DNA from: Ophiostoma sp. CBS 140.51
Lineage: Eukaryota > Ascomycota > Sordariomycetes > Ophiostomatales > Ophiostomataceae
DNA length: 42,783 nt
Direction: 5' to 3'
NCBI GenBank assembly: GCA_029298735.1
Contig: JANSLP010000280.1
Span: forward strand, 1 to 42,783
This document shows, one piece after another, positions 30,292-40,373 of this stretch (position 1 is its first letter; every line of letters starts with the position of its first letter). The notes beneath the pieces are model-generated. The model made no database searches. It saw nothing but the letters and a program-made list of their open reading frames with translations, and was not told the origin of the DNA. The position numbers were made by a program, and so were the translations under genes.

Positions 30292-31887
30292 ATGGCTCCA
30301 AGACATAATGACAAGATCGTGGCCGCTGATGGAAAGTCCATCCAGCCACACACATCGTGGGCTAACTATGCTGTAAGTTGTGATACTAGACCCTACTCCT
30401 TCTGGATATCAGCCTTACTGATAATCTTCAAGGCCATCCTCCCCATTACCCTCGGCTCGTTCCTTTATGGGTACACTTCCAACGTCATCTCGGGCGCACT
30501 GGCCCTGCCCTCGTTTATCGACAAATTTCTTTTGGTCAACGGACCGGCCATTTCAGGCGGCATTTTGGGCGTCTTTCTCGGAGGCGGTGTGATCGGTGCC
30601 ATGGTTCAGGGTCCAGTCTCCACCAGATATGGCCGTCGTCTGGGCATGTGCCTGGGTGCTTTTTTCTTGGTGCTTGGGTCAGCCTTGACGGCGGGTGCCA
30701 TCAACCTCGCCATGTTTCTGGTGGGCCGTGGTCTTGCCGGTATTGGGTCCTCCATTGCCTTTACCATTGCACCGGTGTACATCAGCGAACTCTCGGCAGC
30801 CCATGCTCGTGGGTTCATGGTGTCTTTCCACATCGTGGCACTCAACAGCGGCTACTTGATATCGGCGTGTGCCTCTCTGGGCTTTAGCTATGTCAACCAC
30901 CCGATCCAATGGCGGCTTAACTTTGTCATCAATGCTGCCGTCTCGCTGCTTTTGATGCTGTCAATCCTTCTGGTACCCGAGTCACCTAGATGGCTGGCCG
31001 TCAAATCGCGCCACGATGAGGCCCTCAAGATTCTAGAGAAGCTGCACAAGAGCACCAACGACCCAGACAACCGACTGGCCAAAGCGGAAATGTATCAAAT
31101 CCGAGAGCAGGTGCGTGCCGAGTCGGAGCTGCCTCGTGGCTACCTGCATATTCTGAAAACTCCGTCTCTCCGCAAGCGGGCTCTGTGCACCATGATTGTC
31201 TGGCTCGGGTGCCAGTCGACGGGTGTGCTCGTCATTGCCTTTTTGAACCCGACGCTGTTTGCCGGCCTGGGGTACGGCTCGACTACGCAGTTTGGCCTGT
31301 CAGTGGCTTGGTTTGTGGCCTGTATCCTCGGCGGCGCTTTGGGCGGCATGCTGGTCGACAGGTTCGGTCGCACGCTGTTCTTGTTTATTGGCACCTTGTG
31401 TTGTCTAGTTTGTCTTGTCTGTGAGACGGCCATCCAGGCCCGGTTTCTCAACACGAGCAACAAGCCTGGGTTGAGTGCAGGCGTGGCCTTTATCTTCTTC
31501 TTTGGCTTTTTGTATAACTTCTTTTATGATGTCGGCTCGTTTGTGTACACGGCCGAAATCTGGCCGTCGCACCTGCGCAGCGAGGGCGTCACGATTGCCA
31601 TGGTGACGTTCTACTGCTGCTCGATTGCGTACGTGACGCCGTCCACAGTGGCGTTTGCGACGATTGGGTGGAGGTACTACCTGGTGTTTATTGTATTGAC
31701 GACCGTCATGGCGGCGGCGGTGTACTTTATCCTGCCCGAGTCGGCCGGCTTGACACTGGAAGAGATGTGTATGCAGTTTGGGGAGACGCCTGTCGTGTTG
31801 TTCCGGGACATTGCAGAGGAGAAGGCCGGGCCAGAGGCCGTCATGGTCGAGAATGTCAACGACAACAAGGAGGCGTTGACAGACTAG
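30292..31887 (+). CDS. MFS sugar-porter-family transporter
   Basis: A continuous frame of 531 codons, but 30373-30432 is almost certainly an intron: GTAAGT donor, TTACTGATAAT branch, CAAG acceptor, 60 nt, no stop, a multiple of three. Splicing gives 511 aa, joining SWANYA to AILPITLGSFLYGY, the normal start of TM1. About 12 membrane segments follow. Sugar-porter marks are present: STRYGRRLG between TM2 and TM3, GRGLAGIGSSIAFTIAPVYI, PESPRWLAVKSRHDEAL before the central loop, VDRFGRTLF between TM8 and TM9, and TAEIWPSHLRSEG then LPESAGLTLEEM at the end. It would import a mono- or oligosaccharide by proton symport. It converges on a second sugar-type MFS (111-nt gap), with a rhamnosidase nearby, so rhamnose or a rhamnosylated sugar is a reasonable guess. 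Confidence 0.92.
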   Translation: MAPRHNDKIVAADGKSIQPHTSWANYAVSCDTRPYSFWISALLIIFKAILPITLGSFLYGYTSNVISGALALPSFIDKFLLVNGPAISGGILGVFLGGGVIGAMVQGPVSTRYGRRLGMCLGAFFLVLGSALTAGAINLAMFLVGRGLAGIGSSIAFTIAPVYISELSAAHARGFMVSFHIVALNSGYLISACASLGFSYVNHPIQWRLNFVINAAVSLLLMLSILLVPESPRWLAVKSRHDEALKILEKLHKSTNDPDNRLAKAEMYQIREQVRAESELPRGYLHILKTPSLRKRALCTMIVWLGCQSTGVLVIAFLNPTLFAGLGYGSTTQFGLSVAWFVACILGGALGGMLVDRFGRTLFLFIGTLCCLVCLVCETAIQARFLNTSNKPGLSAGVAFIFFFGFLYNFFYDVGSFVYTAEIWPSHLRSEGVTIAMVTFYCCSIAYVTPSTVAFATIGWRYYLVFIVLTTVMAAAVYFILPESAGLTLEEMCMQFGETPVVLFRDIAEEKAGPEAVMVENVNDNKEALTD

Positions 31888-31998
31888 GGGGCAAGAGGCG
31901 ACGTTCAGGCAAGAGACTAACAATGGTCATGCTAGTAATATTTGACATTCTGTTGATATCACAAGTACTAAGAAGATATCTCTCATGAGATGAGGAGT

Positions 31999-33691
31999 TT
32001 ACTCAATTTGCTCCAGCTCCACCTCGCCCATGGCGGCCGCCTTGCTCGGCGCCGGTGCCTCGTCCTTCCATGTCTTGAACGCCCGCGTCTTCACCCGTAG
32101 GGCAAAGCGTTCGTCAATCTCGGCAAATGACAGATCTTTGAGCTCGGGCACCTCGAACCAGACGACCACCAACGAGATGAGACAGGTGGCACAAAAGATC
32201 CACCCGGTCTTGCCCTGCAGGTTGCCAGCGTCGATGTTGTACATGTAGGGCACGACGACATTCCAGACGGTGCTGTAGGCGTAATTGAAGAAGAAGCCGA
32301 GGGCGGCCGTTTTGGCGCGCAAGCGGACAGCGGAGACTTCACCGGCGACGGCCATGGCCGGGCCAACGACGGGACCCATGCAGAGCCAGACCAGCTGCAA
32401 AGAAATACCAGTGCACCAGAGCGGCGTGGGCGCCGTGGGGTTCGGTACACTGCTGGCGACGCCCATAATAAGGAAGAGCGTGGCGGCCAGGACCAAACCG
32501 CCCAGCATGAGCTTGCGCCGCCCAACGTGGGGGATGGTGGCAAACGTAAAGGCACTGCCGACAATAGCCAGGCCAATACCGAGCTCAATCATCATGGCGA
32601 CCTTGGTGGGTGCGAGACCGGCGGAGACCATAAAATAGGGGGCATTGGCCATGAAGGTGGCGCCAATCATTTGCGACAAGCCGTTGCAGTACAAAACGAT
32701 GCGGGTGCGGCGGGCATGGATGCCGCGGAAGCAGGCGCGGAAGGACGTGTCGGCGTTGTCACCACCGAGGCGCTCTTCCTGCTCTTCATGGGCCAGTGTT
32801 GTAGAAATAGCGGCCAGAATGGGCGCCGTCGGGGTCTTCTTGCCGTACAAGAACTGGAGGGACTTGGTGGTAGCGGCGAGCTTGCCCTTGCGGGCCAGGT
32901 GGTAGGGTGTCTCGGGAACAAGGAGAACGCCCAGGATCATGAGACCAGGCCAGACCCATTCGCTTGCGAAGAGAACTTTGTAGGAGGAGGCGTTGGGGAT
33001 GGTGACGCGGTCGAAAGCCACAGAGGCAGCGACAAGGTAGCCGAGGTTCTGTGTCCATACGTTAGACAAGTGAATGTGCTAATTGGAGCAAGCAAGAGGG
33101 ATGCGTGGGGAGATGTACCATTGTGAAGGTGTAGATGGATAGGGCAATGCCTCTGAATTTCAAGGGGGCAATCTCGGCAATGTAGATTTGACCCGTGGTC
33201 AAGGCCATGCCCAGACCCAGGGCGTTGACCATCTTGCCACCCAGAAAGACACTGCGTGTGGAAGCAGTGTAGACGACGGCGACACCAGCGGCCGAAAGAC
33301 AGCCGGCAGCGACAAAGGCAACACGACGGCCGAAACGATCAGCCAGCGGACCGGCACCCCAGGCGCCGATACCCGTCATCAACTGCGGCAGAGCGTTCCA
33401 GAGGGACTGCCAGTAGGCGGGCACGACGTAGGCGCCGTCGACCATGATGCCAAAGTCCTCAACAAAGGGCGCCATTGACAGACAGAGCGACAAGGACAGG
33501 TTATCGAAACCGTACATGAGGGAGCCGACGTTGGCGTAGAGACAGCAAACCAAAATCATGGGGTGACGCCACAAGACCTGGAGGATGCCAGGAGACGAGT
33601 CGTTATTGTTGTCGTTGTTGTCATCGTGGGCGACATCGACATGCTGAGTATCGGCCACGGCCACGGCCGGTGTGTCGTCTTTGGAGCCCAT
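31999..33691 (-). CDS. MFS sugar/maltose-permease-type transporter
   Basis: Two exons with intron 33049-33118 (70 nt, GTACAT donor, TCTAAC branch) give 540 aa from ATG 33691. The N-terminal ~45 residues are acidic and Asn/Asp-rich (DNNDNNNDSS). Membrane segments and porter marks follow: YGFDNLSLSLCLSM in TM1, GPLADRFGRRVAFV, ALTTGQIYIAEIAPLKFRG, VPETPYHLARKGKL (P-E-T/S-P), PHVGRRKLMLGG, and VPELKDLSFAEIDE at the end. It resembles fungal alpha-glucoside/maltose permease-like carriers. Start sites of this gene and of the GH78 rhamnosidase face a common 1.24-kb promoter, so the two may be co-induced. Transported sugar unknown; a rhamnose-containing glycoside is inferred from context. Confidence 0.92.
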
Positions 33692-33775
33692 GGTTGTGAT
33701 GAAAGAAGGTTGAGGGAAGTTGTCTTGGCAATGTTGCAAAGTCAAGAGAAGACTGTTTGACGACCTTGGTGATTA

Positions 33776-33781
33776 CTTATA
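33776..33781 (-). promoter_or_regulatory. TATA-like element of the MFS gene at 31999-33691
   Basis: Read on the minus strand, GATATAAGT contains TATAAG, 85-90 nt upstream of the ATG at 33691. Confidence 0.4.
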
Positions 33782-34389
33782 TCATGGCCGCCAGAGGCTT
33801 CACTGAAGAATCTGTCCTAATTGCAGCTGCGGAGAGCCCCGTGGGGATGGGCTGTCCGGATTCTGGGGTTCGTTGTTTGGGTAGAGTGACTCCACATCTC
33901 CCATGAATGTTGAAAAAATTGATCGTCGTTGGTTCGTTGACGGGTGCCATGTGGTAGTGGGCTCGGGATTTCCGACTTGGGAGACAAGGGCCCTTTCTCT
34001 AAAGAGTGTAAAAGTGTGTATGCATGCCGCGGCGGGGTTTGGCGGTTGTGGAAATGGCCGTGATCTGTCGTCGTTCTTTCGACCGAGCCTCGCGTCGTCC
34101 AGCCTGGCTATGCAATCACACGTGCGGGAGGATGCTGCTTCGAGGCATGGGGTCCCCACGATGGACTTTTTGATCCCCAGTGTCTCGGTGTGAGATGCCC
34201 AAACTGTTAAAGAAGCAATTTCTGGGACTCGTTTGAGTCTGGCCTCGCCCGCTGTTTGCCCGAGTCGACTTGGGGAAAGAAGGGGAAGTCCCTCAGAATG
34301 CAGCAAAATGAAATGCCCTGACCTTGGCGATGTAGCGTGATGCAATTGCCGTGCTCCACTAGTAGGGGTATTTGTGTGGGTCGGGTGGA

Positions 34390-34490
34390 CAGTTTCAGGG
34401 TGGACGGTGTGGAGTAGGGTGGACGGCTTGGAGTAGGGTGGACATATGTACTTTTGTGTGCGAAGCGAAGGTGGACGTGGTGGACATGAA
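34390..34490. repeat. cluster of GTGGAC direct repeats in a promoter
   Basis: GGGTGGAC occurs four times between about 34390 and 34444. Two of these copies are followed by a similar GG[T/C][G/T]TGGAGTA stretch, giving a tandem unit of about 23 nt. Two more GTGGAC words follow within about 45 nt. The repeats could be regulator binding sites. GTGGAG, also present, fits the CreA consensus SYGGRG. Confidence 0.6.
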
Positions 34491-34933
34491 ATGGAACAAT
34501 GGCCCAATCTGGCAGCATCGCCATCATTTCGCATCATGCGATTGGCGATGAGAGAAGAGGACGCGCAAGAGTGTGGAATCGTGTCTTGTGGGTGGACCGG
34601 AAAATCCGAGTTGAGAGATATCTTGAGAGAGTGGACGTTTGTTGGAAATGCCTTGGAGACAAGATTCGGTGGAACAATGCAGCGGAAAAGCGTGCAGCGG
34701 CACAAGACACGGATAGCCACATCAACGACGTGACTTGTGTCTTGTACCAAGGTCGAGGACCTCTTCCAATTGTTTGTTCCCGTTCAACTGCATGAACTTG
34801 ACTTGTCGGTAACACAAATCTGTCGCACATCAGACATACCGACGAGACATCTTTGTGCTGCAGCTGTCTAGATTGGGAAGTCCTCCAACGACGTCAACAT
34901 CCACAACGTCAATCGCATCGACAAACATCGACA

Positions 34934-37627
34934 ATGACATTAACAGTAACCACCACCGCGGCCACTGCTTCCAAAGAGGCCTTCCCCAAGGGGGCCAACT
35001 GGATATGGCTGGACGGCTTCGACGACGCCGCTGCCGCCGGCCAGTTTGTCTTGCTTCGCAAGACCTTCCACCTCGACAAGATCCCTGACCAGCCCGTTGC
35101 CGTGCGTGTCTCCGCCGACACCCGTTACCGTCTCTTTGTCAATGGCCAGAGTGTCAGCTTTGGGCCCTGCAAGAGCTATCTCGAGCACTGGCACTATGAG
35201 ACGGTCGAGGACATCCGTCCCTTTTTGAGAGAAGGAGAGAATGTGCTCGCCGCCAAAGTGCTGCACTTCTCCAGCTCGCACCCTGGGTGCATGTCTATGA
35301 TCCGGTCGGCACTGCCTGGCTTTATTCTGGCATGCACGTTTGGTGGTGATCGATCCAGCGACATCTTCTCAGACCCCTCGTGGCGAGTCAAGAAGGACGA
35401 CTCCGTATCGCTGGTCGACGAGAATGACTGGGATTTCCGGCTGGGACCACAGTTTCTGGGTCTGAATGAGAATGTGGACGACCGGCTAGCGACGGCGACG
35501 CTGGGGTGGAACACGCCTCAGTATGACGACTCGGATTGGTCGACCGCAGTCATCAAGACGGCACGGCGCAAAATGTCACCGCTGCTGCACCCGCATCGAC
35601 TCGTGCCTCGTGAGATCCCAGCCATGACGGAAGAGTTTGCTCGCTTCGAGGGCATCACCAAGATGACGGGTACAGTCTCTGACGGCGACTGGACGCAGCT
35701 GTTGACTTCTGACACTCCTATCCTCCTCCCCGCCAACTCCACCAATGTTGTCGAAATCCAAGCAGATGTAAGTATTCGTCGTGTTTTGTAATGCAGGAGG
35801 AGTGTGTCGGTGCTCGATTGTGGAAGGAGTTTGTCGGTGCTCGGTGTACCTGTCCTTGCTTTGATTAGCCATGATTCCTGCTCATCTCTGCTCAATCGTC
35901 TCTTTCGTTGTGATACTCACTTTTCTGGCTCTCCTTGCTAACTCTTGTAGGGCCACTCAACTGCTTTCATTGACCTTACCTGCTATTATGACGGCCGCAG
36001 AGACCAGAGCCCGACGATCCAGCTGCTGTACTCAGAGTCGTACGAGACGCCCGTGACGGAAGGCCAGCGACGCCACAAGAGCAACCGGTCTGATTTTGTC
36101 GGAGGCGAGCTGTACGGCCCCAGCGACACATACATCCCGCACAGCGGCGGCACCAACCACTACTCGCCGTTCTGGTGGCGGACGTTCCGGTACATTCGAC
36201 TGAGCATCACGACCCGCGATCATCCTCTGACTTTGACGAGCCTCACATACCGGGCAACACACTATCCTCTGGAGGTGACGACGACCATCCAGACGCCGTC
36301 CCCTCTCCTCACAGATTTGTGGAACATTTCGCTGCGCACCCTTCGCAACTGCATGCACGAGACGTACGAGGACGGGCCCTACTATGAGCAGAACCAGTTC
36401 GCCATGGATACGCGCAGCCAGATGCTGTTCACGTACGTTGTGGCCCGGGATGACCGGCTGGCGCGTAAGGGGCTGAGAGAGCTGCATGCCTCCAGGTACT
36501 TGGACGACGACGGACTTGTGTCGACAAACTTCCCCAGCGCTGGGCGGGCCATCCGGATCCCAACGTTCTCGCTGTTCTGGGTGTTGATGGTGCACGACCA
36601 CATGGTGTACTGGGGCGATGAACTGCTGGTGAGGCAATACTTGGGCGCTGTGGACGGGATCCTGCAATATTTTTCTGAAAAATGTGTGGACGGACTGGTG
36701 GGCACGTTTGACGACAGCAACTCGGACGAGACGTGGGCGTTTGTCGACTGGGTGGATGCTTGGATGACGCCCGGTCACGGGTTCTTGGGCATGGCCGTGC
36801 CGCCTGCGTACTACTCTCATGGAGCAGCCACGATCCACAGCCTGCTGTATGCCTATACCCTCCTCAAGGCAGCCGAGCTGTGCATCTTTGTCGGCCGGGG
36901 AGACACGGCCAGGGAGTACCGTGAAAAGCACCGTGTTGTCGTCGAGGCTGTCCGCCGGCGGTGCTATGATGTAGAGAGCGGCTTGTTCTTGGACGGGCCG
37001 GGCGCTTTGAAGCAGCGCAGCCAGCACGTCCAAATCTTTGCCGTCCTGGCAGGGGCTCTGTCGGAAGAGACGGTGGACGCCACCACACTCATCCGCAAGT
37101 CCTTGTTGGCTCCTGCCGAGCACAGCCTCGTCAAATGCACCGTCTCCATGGGCTTCTATGTTTTTCGGGCCGCCAGTCTGGCCGGTGTGTACGACGAATG
37201 CTGGCCCACGCTCATTCAGCCCTGGCAGCAGATGATGGACCAGAACTTGACGACCTGGGCCGAGAGCGAACTGCCGAACGCGCGCAGCGACTGCCACGGC
37301 TGGGGTGCGACGCCGCTGTACGAGATTGTAACCGAAATACTAGGTGTCGAGTGCCGGAGTGCTGCATACATTGAGCGTGCATTGGGAGAGAAGGATGGGG
37401 TGTCGTCGTTGATTCATGTGAGCCCTCGGCGGGCTATCGTAGAGGAGATTCAGTCAACAGTCGCTGTTGGAGGAAGCGTCGGCAATGGCGATGACAGCAA
37501 GGTAGCGGAGACTCTCTCGATAGGCTGGAAGGTCGGCGAGGAAGTGGCATTGTCGGCATCGAGGGCTGGGCAAGTCGTGGAGGTCAAGCTGGGCGAGGCG
37601 ACGTCATGGGAAACGAGGACTCTGTAA
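34934..37627 (+). CDS. GH78 alpha-L-rhamnosidase-like enzyme
   Basis: Two exons, 34934-35767 and 35951-37627, with a 183-nt intron (GTAAGT donor, GCTAAC branch, TGTAG acceptor), give 836 aa. Start ATG 34934 is in ACAATGAC context. There is no signal peptide, so an intracellular enzyme is likely. The N-terminal beta-sandwich carries WIWLDG, VRVSADTRYRLFVNG and the GPCKSYLEHWHY segment. The (alpha/alpha)6 catalytic domain starts near FRYIRLSI and includes the acid region EDGPYYEQNQFAMDTR (Glu424) and VSTNFPSAGRAIRIPTFSLF. The late motif WAESELPNARSDCHGWGATP (residues ~715-733) is the usual region of the general base. GH78 enzymes release terminal L-rhamnose from plant glycosides and pectin side chains. 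The divergent sugar carrier supports import followed by cytosolic cleavage. Family is firm; exact substrate is not. Confidence 0.92.
35799..35843 (+). repeat. 27-nt tandem duplication inside the rhamnosidase intron
   Basis: GGAGTGTGTCGGTGCTCG (35799-35816) and GGAGTTTGTCGGTGCTCG (35826-35843) differ at one base and are 27 nt apart. The duplication helps explain why this intron, 183 nt, is about three times longer than all others in the window. Confidence 0.85.
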
Positions 37628-38340
37628 AGAGTAGGAGAGAGTGTACAACATTAGCAACCTCGCCAGTATTCAGGTAGACCAATAAGAATTTGCACATACA
37701 GTATTGTTCAGTATTATTTCTCGCTATTCACTCACTTTGCAGTCTGTCCGGATTGGGAAAATGGCACTCGAGGATTGGTGTCGGTTTTCCTTTGTTGCTC
37801 CTTTTTGGCATCGACCAACCAGAAAGCAGGATCAGGACAATGGGAAAATGGTGCATCGTATTTTGCAAAAATAAATTAAATCTGTCCTCCATGATGCCCA
37901 TTTCCTGCCCAATAAGAAAACTCTGTTCATGGACAGATTTATTCTGGAGATCAGAAAAGAAGGAAGGTGCGCGTCAAGGCTGCTTGTCAAGGAAGGTACG
38001 ATGGTGGGTGCTGCCGGCGTCCGCCACCACAACCACCACGGAAGGTGCTCCCCTTCTTCGCGCCTTCCTCTTTTACCAAAACAAAAAAAACTGCAAAGAA
38101 AAATCTGGCCATCACCCTATTTTCCCTGTTTTACCATTTTTTCTTGTGTCCCAATTTCCAGAAGATTCCCAATTTGATTGCCGTGCAGACTGGAAGCTGA
38201 GCTCGAGCTGATTTGGAGCTCGCTCGAGCTGCCACTCCATTTGTACATAAACACCTCTATCCCTCTCCCATTCCCAGCCCTTGCCGTTCCCTATCTTCAT
38301 CTTCATTCACCATAGCCAGAAGCTACAACCTTCTCCTCCT
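37628..38340. other. 3' region of the rhamnosidase gene, no further gene recognised
   Basis: About 700 nt with short frames only; the frame 37690-38211 has no family character. It includes a small direct repeat of the word GAGCTCGAGCTG / GCTCGCTCGAGCTG near 38200-38230. Confidence 0.45.
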
Positions 38341-38349
38341 TTATGGTAG

Positions 38350-38640
38350 GACAACTTCGGCCCTTGGAATACCTTGGTGCCCTCCTCTTCCTTTGGCTTC
38401 CAGACGCCTTCTTATTTTCCCTTCTTCTCTTTTCATATATTGCGAGCCCCGGGGAGCTTGTAACACCTTTGTGCCCTTCTTCTTCTTCTTCTTCTTCTCT
38501 TTTATCCTGGTGTCCTGCCTCGTCCTTCTTATTCTCTTTTCATCGTCGAACAACTTCGGCCCTTGGCATTGCCTTGGTGCCCTCTTCGCCGCGGTCCATG
38601 ACGAGATCGGCCCTTGGTGATAACCTTCGTGGCCATACAA
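38350..38640 (+). repeat. 199-nt-spaced direct repeats with a TTC microsatellite
   Basis: ACAACTTCGGCCCTTGG starts at 38351 and again at 38550, each followed by a similar ACCTTGGTGCCCTC stretch; a third partial copy (TCGGCCCTTGG) is at about 38606. Between them lie a (TTC)n tract near 38478-38500 and two CTTCTCTTTTCAT-like words. No coding frame is convincing. Confidence 0.8.
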
Positions 38641-40200
38641 GAACGGCTCCGCCAATCCTGGTACGAGCTGTCGGTGGAATCTTTGGCCGAAGTTGTTTCT
38701 CATCAAGAGAGCTCGAAGCTGTTCTTGATCAACAACAAGGGCCGGGACGTTGACAGCCTCTGCATCGTCGCCTTCGCACTGCTCAGAACTTTGCACGATG
38801 TCCTCCGGGAATAACGAGAAGGACAAGCCACACGTTACAGTCAGCATAATGTGCCCGTACTACTGTGAGTCTCCTCTCGCATCTTTTTTGGCATCCGTCA
38901 CAACCTTTACTAACACTTCTTCTCTCTCTAGGGTGTACAATGAGAAGGACAAGCCGGATGGCTGTGTGCCCGCCTTCTTGCTGCCCACTTTGAGTAAGTC
39001 TTTGCGTTTTGCCTCTTCTTTCAACTTTCATCGTGATGTCCACTAACACTTCTCTCTCTAGGGCTACAATGAAAAGAACAAGCATGTTCTGGGTATCTGT
39101 ATTCCCATAGAGCGATATGGTAAGTCTTTACTTCTTGCAACTTTTCCAGATCTCATCACGACCTTTACTGATACGTCTCCTTCTCTCTAGTGAAAAATTA
39201 TCCTGCTCCCGACACGAGGCTCGCCGAAGGACGTGCCAAACCGCATTGTCCGTGGTCTCCTTACAGCTCTAGCCAGTCGTCCATCCGGGGTGAGCAAGGG
39301 CTATGACGCCAGGCCAGCGACACCGACATGTTTAGAGAGATGCATGTTTGGTTCTTACTTTGATGATATTCCCCACACGTCGGTTCTTAGCTACAATACT
39401 TTGAGGCAACAATTGTCGATGCACAATTGTTGCGCCCACCGTTCAGTACAATGCTGCCTGGGTAGGTCACACTCACAACTTCTGCTTCTGTCTCCTCTCT
39501 CGACTAACATTTGTCTCTTTTCATCAGGGCCACAAGATAAACACCATCCAGTATCGTCCACCAAGAAGCCGATCGCAGATGACGGTTTGGAAAGAACAAC
39601 GACACGATGTCGGTGGTATCCTCCGCCTGCTTGAAATAAAGGCATGGCCAAAACATTGACGCCCAAGTTTATTCTTTGTTGGCTCAACTGTACGTTGACA
39701 CTACACAGCCACGCACACACAACTTGCACTCTCGACTAACATTGTTTCTGCCACCAGGTCAATAAGGTTGTCTGCTAGATGCGGCTCATTAACGCAGCTT
39801 GTCCCAGCCGACGCTTGGGCAAGAACAACGATACAATGCGGCGGTATCCTTCCTCTCTGCAAGTTTAAGATTTGATAGTCGGCTGGTCGAGCCGCAGTTT
39901 CCGGTGAGTGCCTTTTGTCTTCCTTTTTTTTCGTTCTCAATTTTAGCTGCACCCTGCTAACAACTTGTCTCTTCTCAATAGGCCCTACTTCGACTGAACG
40001 CTGCTCTTGGCTATTTTCGACCAAGTTTCTCGCTGCCACCAGACGGCAAACTCCAGCTTTAGGCAGCCGAGAGCCCGCACACGGGCAGGCCATGGATCTT
40101 GCCATGGCCCGTGATGTTGAGCTCACGACGGCGCCGAGCGACATTGGGGTGGAAAAATTGCTACCGACGCTTTATTACTGTCAAGGTCGCCATCGATCTT
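38600..40200 (+). other. putative multi-exon locus made of duplicated exon-intron modules
   Basis: Six introns of normal fungal form can be placed: 38865-38931, 38994-39061, 39120-39190, 39472-39527, 39690-39757 and 39904-39981. All have GTRNGT or GTACGT donors, CTAAC or CTGAT branch words and YAG acceptors. The pieces between them are short, and several resemble each other: NEKDK-, NEKDK- and NEKNK-coding exons at the start, and AGAACAACGA-containing exons later. However, the reading frame of the similar stretches is not kept when the introns are joined (exon lengths 62 and 58 nt), so no single long protein results. It may be a fast-evolving gene whose true exon borders differ, a pseudogene, or a spliced non-coding RNA. 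No family was recognised. Confidence 0.4.
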
Positions 40201-40235
40201 GACTGGTCTCTCCCGGTTGCCTCTGATTAGGGTGG

Positions 40236-40259
40236 CTCCCCATTCCTTAACATGGGGAG
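40236..40259. repeat. perfect 8-bp hairpin
   Basis: CTCCCCAT is followed by the 8-nt loop TCCTTAAC and by ATGGGGAG, its exact reverse complement. A related word, CCTTCCTTAACATGG, recurs near 40447. It could form a stem-loop in RNA, but there is no U-run to suggest a terminator. Confidence 0.75.
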
Positions 40260-40286
40260 TCAGCCCCGCCTTCCACAGTACGGATG

Positions 40287-40373
40287 GGTTGATTTCCCTT
40301 TTCTTATGGGGAGTGCCTCTTCTTCAGCCGCACTGGCCCATCGGTTGATTTCCCCTTTCATGGGGGGGTCGCC
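40287..40373 (+). repeat. 56-nt-spaced direct repeat
   Basis: GGTTGATTTCCCTTTTC at 40287 and GGTTGATTTCCCCTTTC at 40343 are followed by similar ATGGGG(G)AGTGCC / ATGGGGGGGTCGCC stretches. The two copies lie just right of the hairpin, so the duplicated unit may have included it. Confidence 0.75.

Larger units (their letters stand above)
33692..34933. promoter_or_regulatory. shared divergent promoter of sugar carrier and rhamnosidase
   Basis: 1.24 kb between divergent starts. Its long open frame on the minus strand (33800-34750) has low-complexity His/Ser/Thr/Pro content and no family character, so it is read as chance. A cluster of GGGTGGAC direct repeats lies near its centre. Confidence 0.5.

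Noticed and set aside
31405..31923. 172-codon minus-strand frame over the end of the sugar-porter gene
   Set aside because: Shadow of the MFS coding strand, with no family character.
33800..34750. 316-codon open frame on the minus strand in the carrier/rhamnosidase promoter
   Set aside because: Composition is rich in His, Ser, Thr, Pro and Arg with no domain, and it overlaps a direct-repeat cluster. It reads as a chance frame in a promoter.
36032..37297. 421-codon frame on the minus strand over the rhamnosidase gene
   Set aside because: It is the reverse-strand shadow of strongly biased GH78 coding sequence; the plus-strand frame carries the family motifs.
38341..38847. 168-codon minus-strand frame with a poly-Lys run
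   Set aside because: The Lys run is the reverse of the TTC microsatellite, and the frame crosses the 199-nt direct repeats.
40236..40259. Hairpin considered as a transcription terminator
   Set aside because: No U-tract follows, and the genome is fungal, where intrinsic terminators of the bacterial kind are not used.
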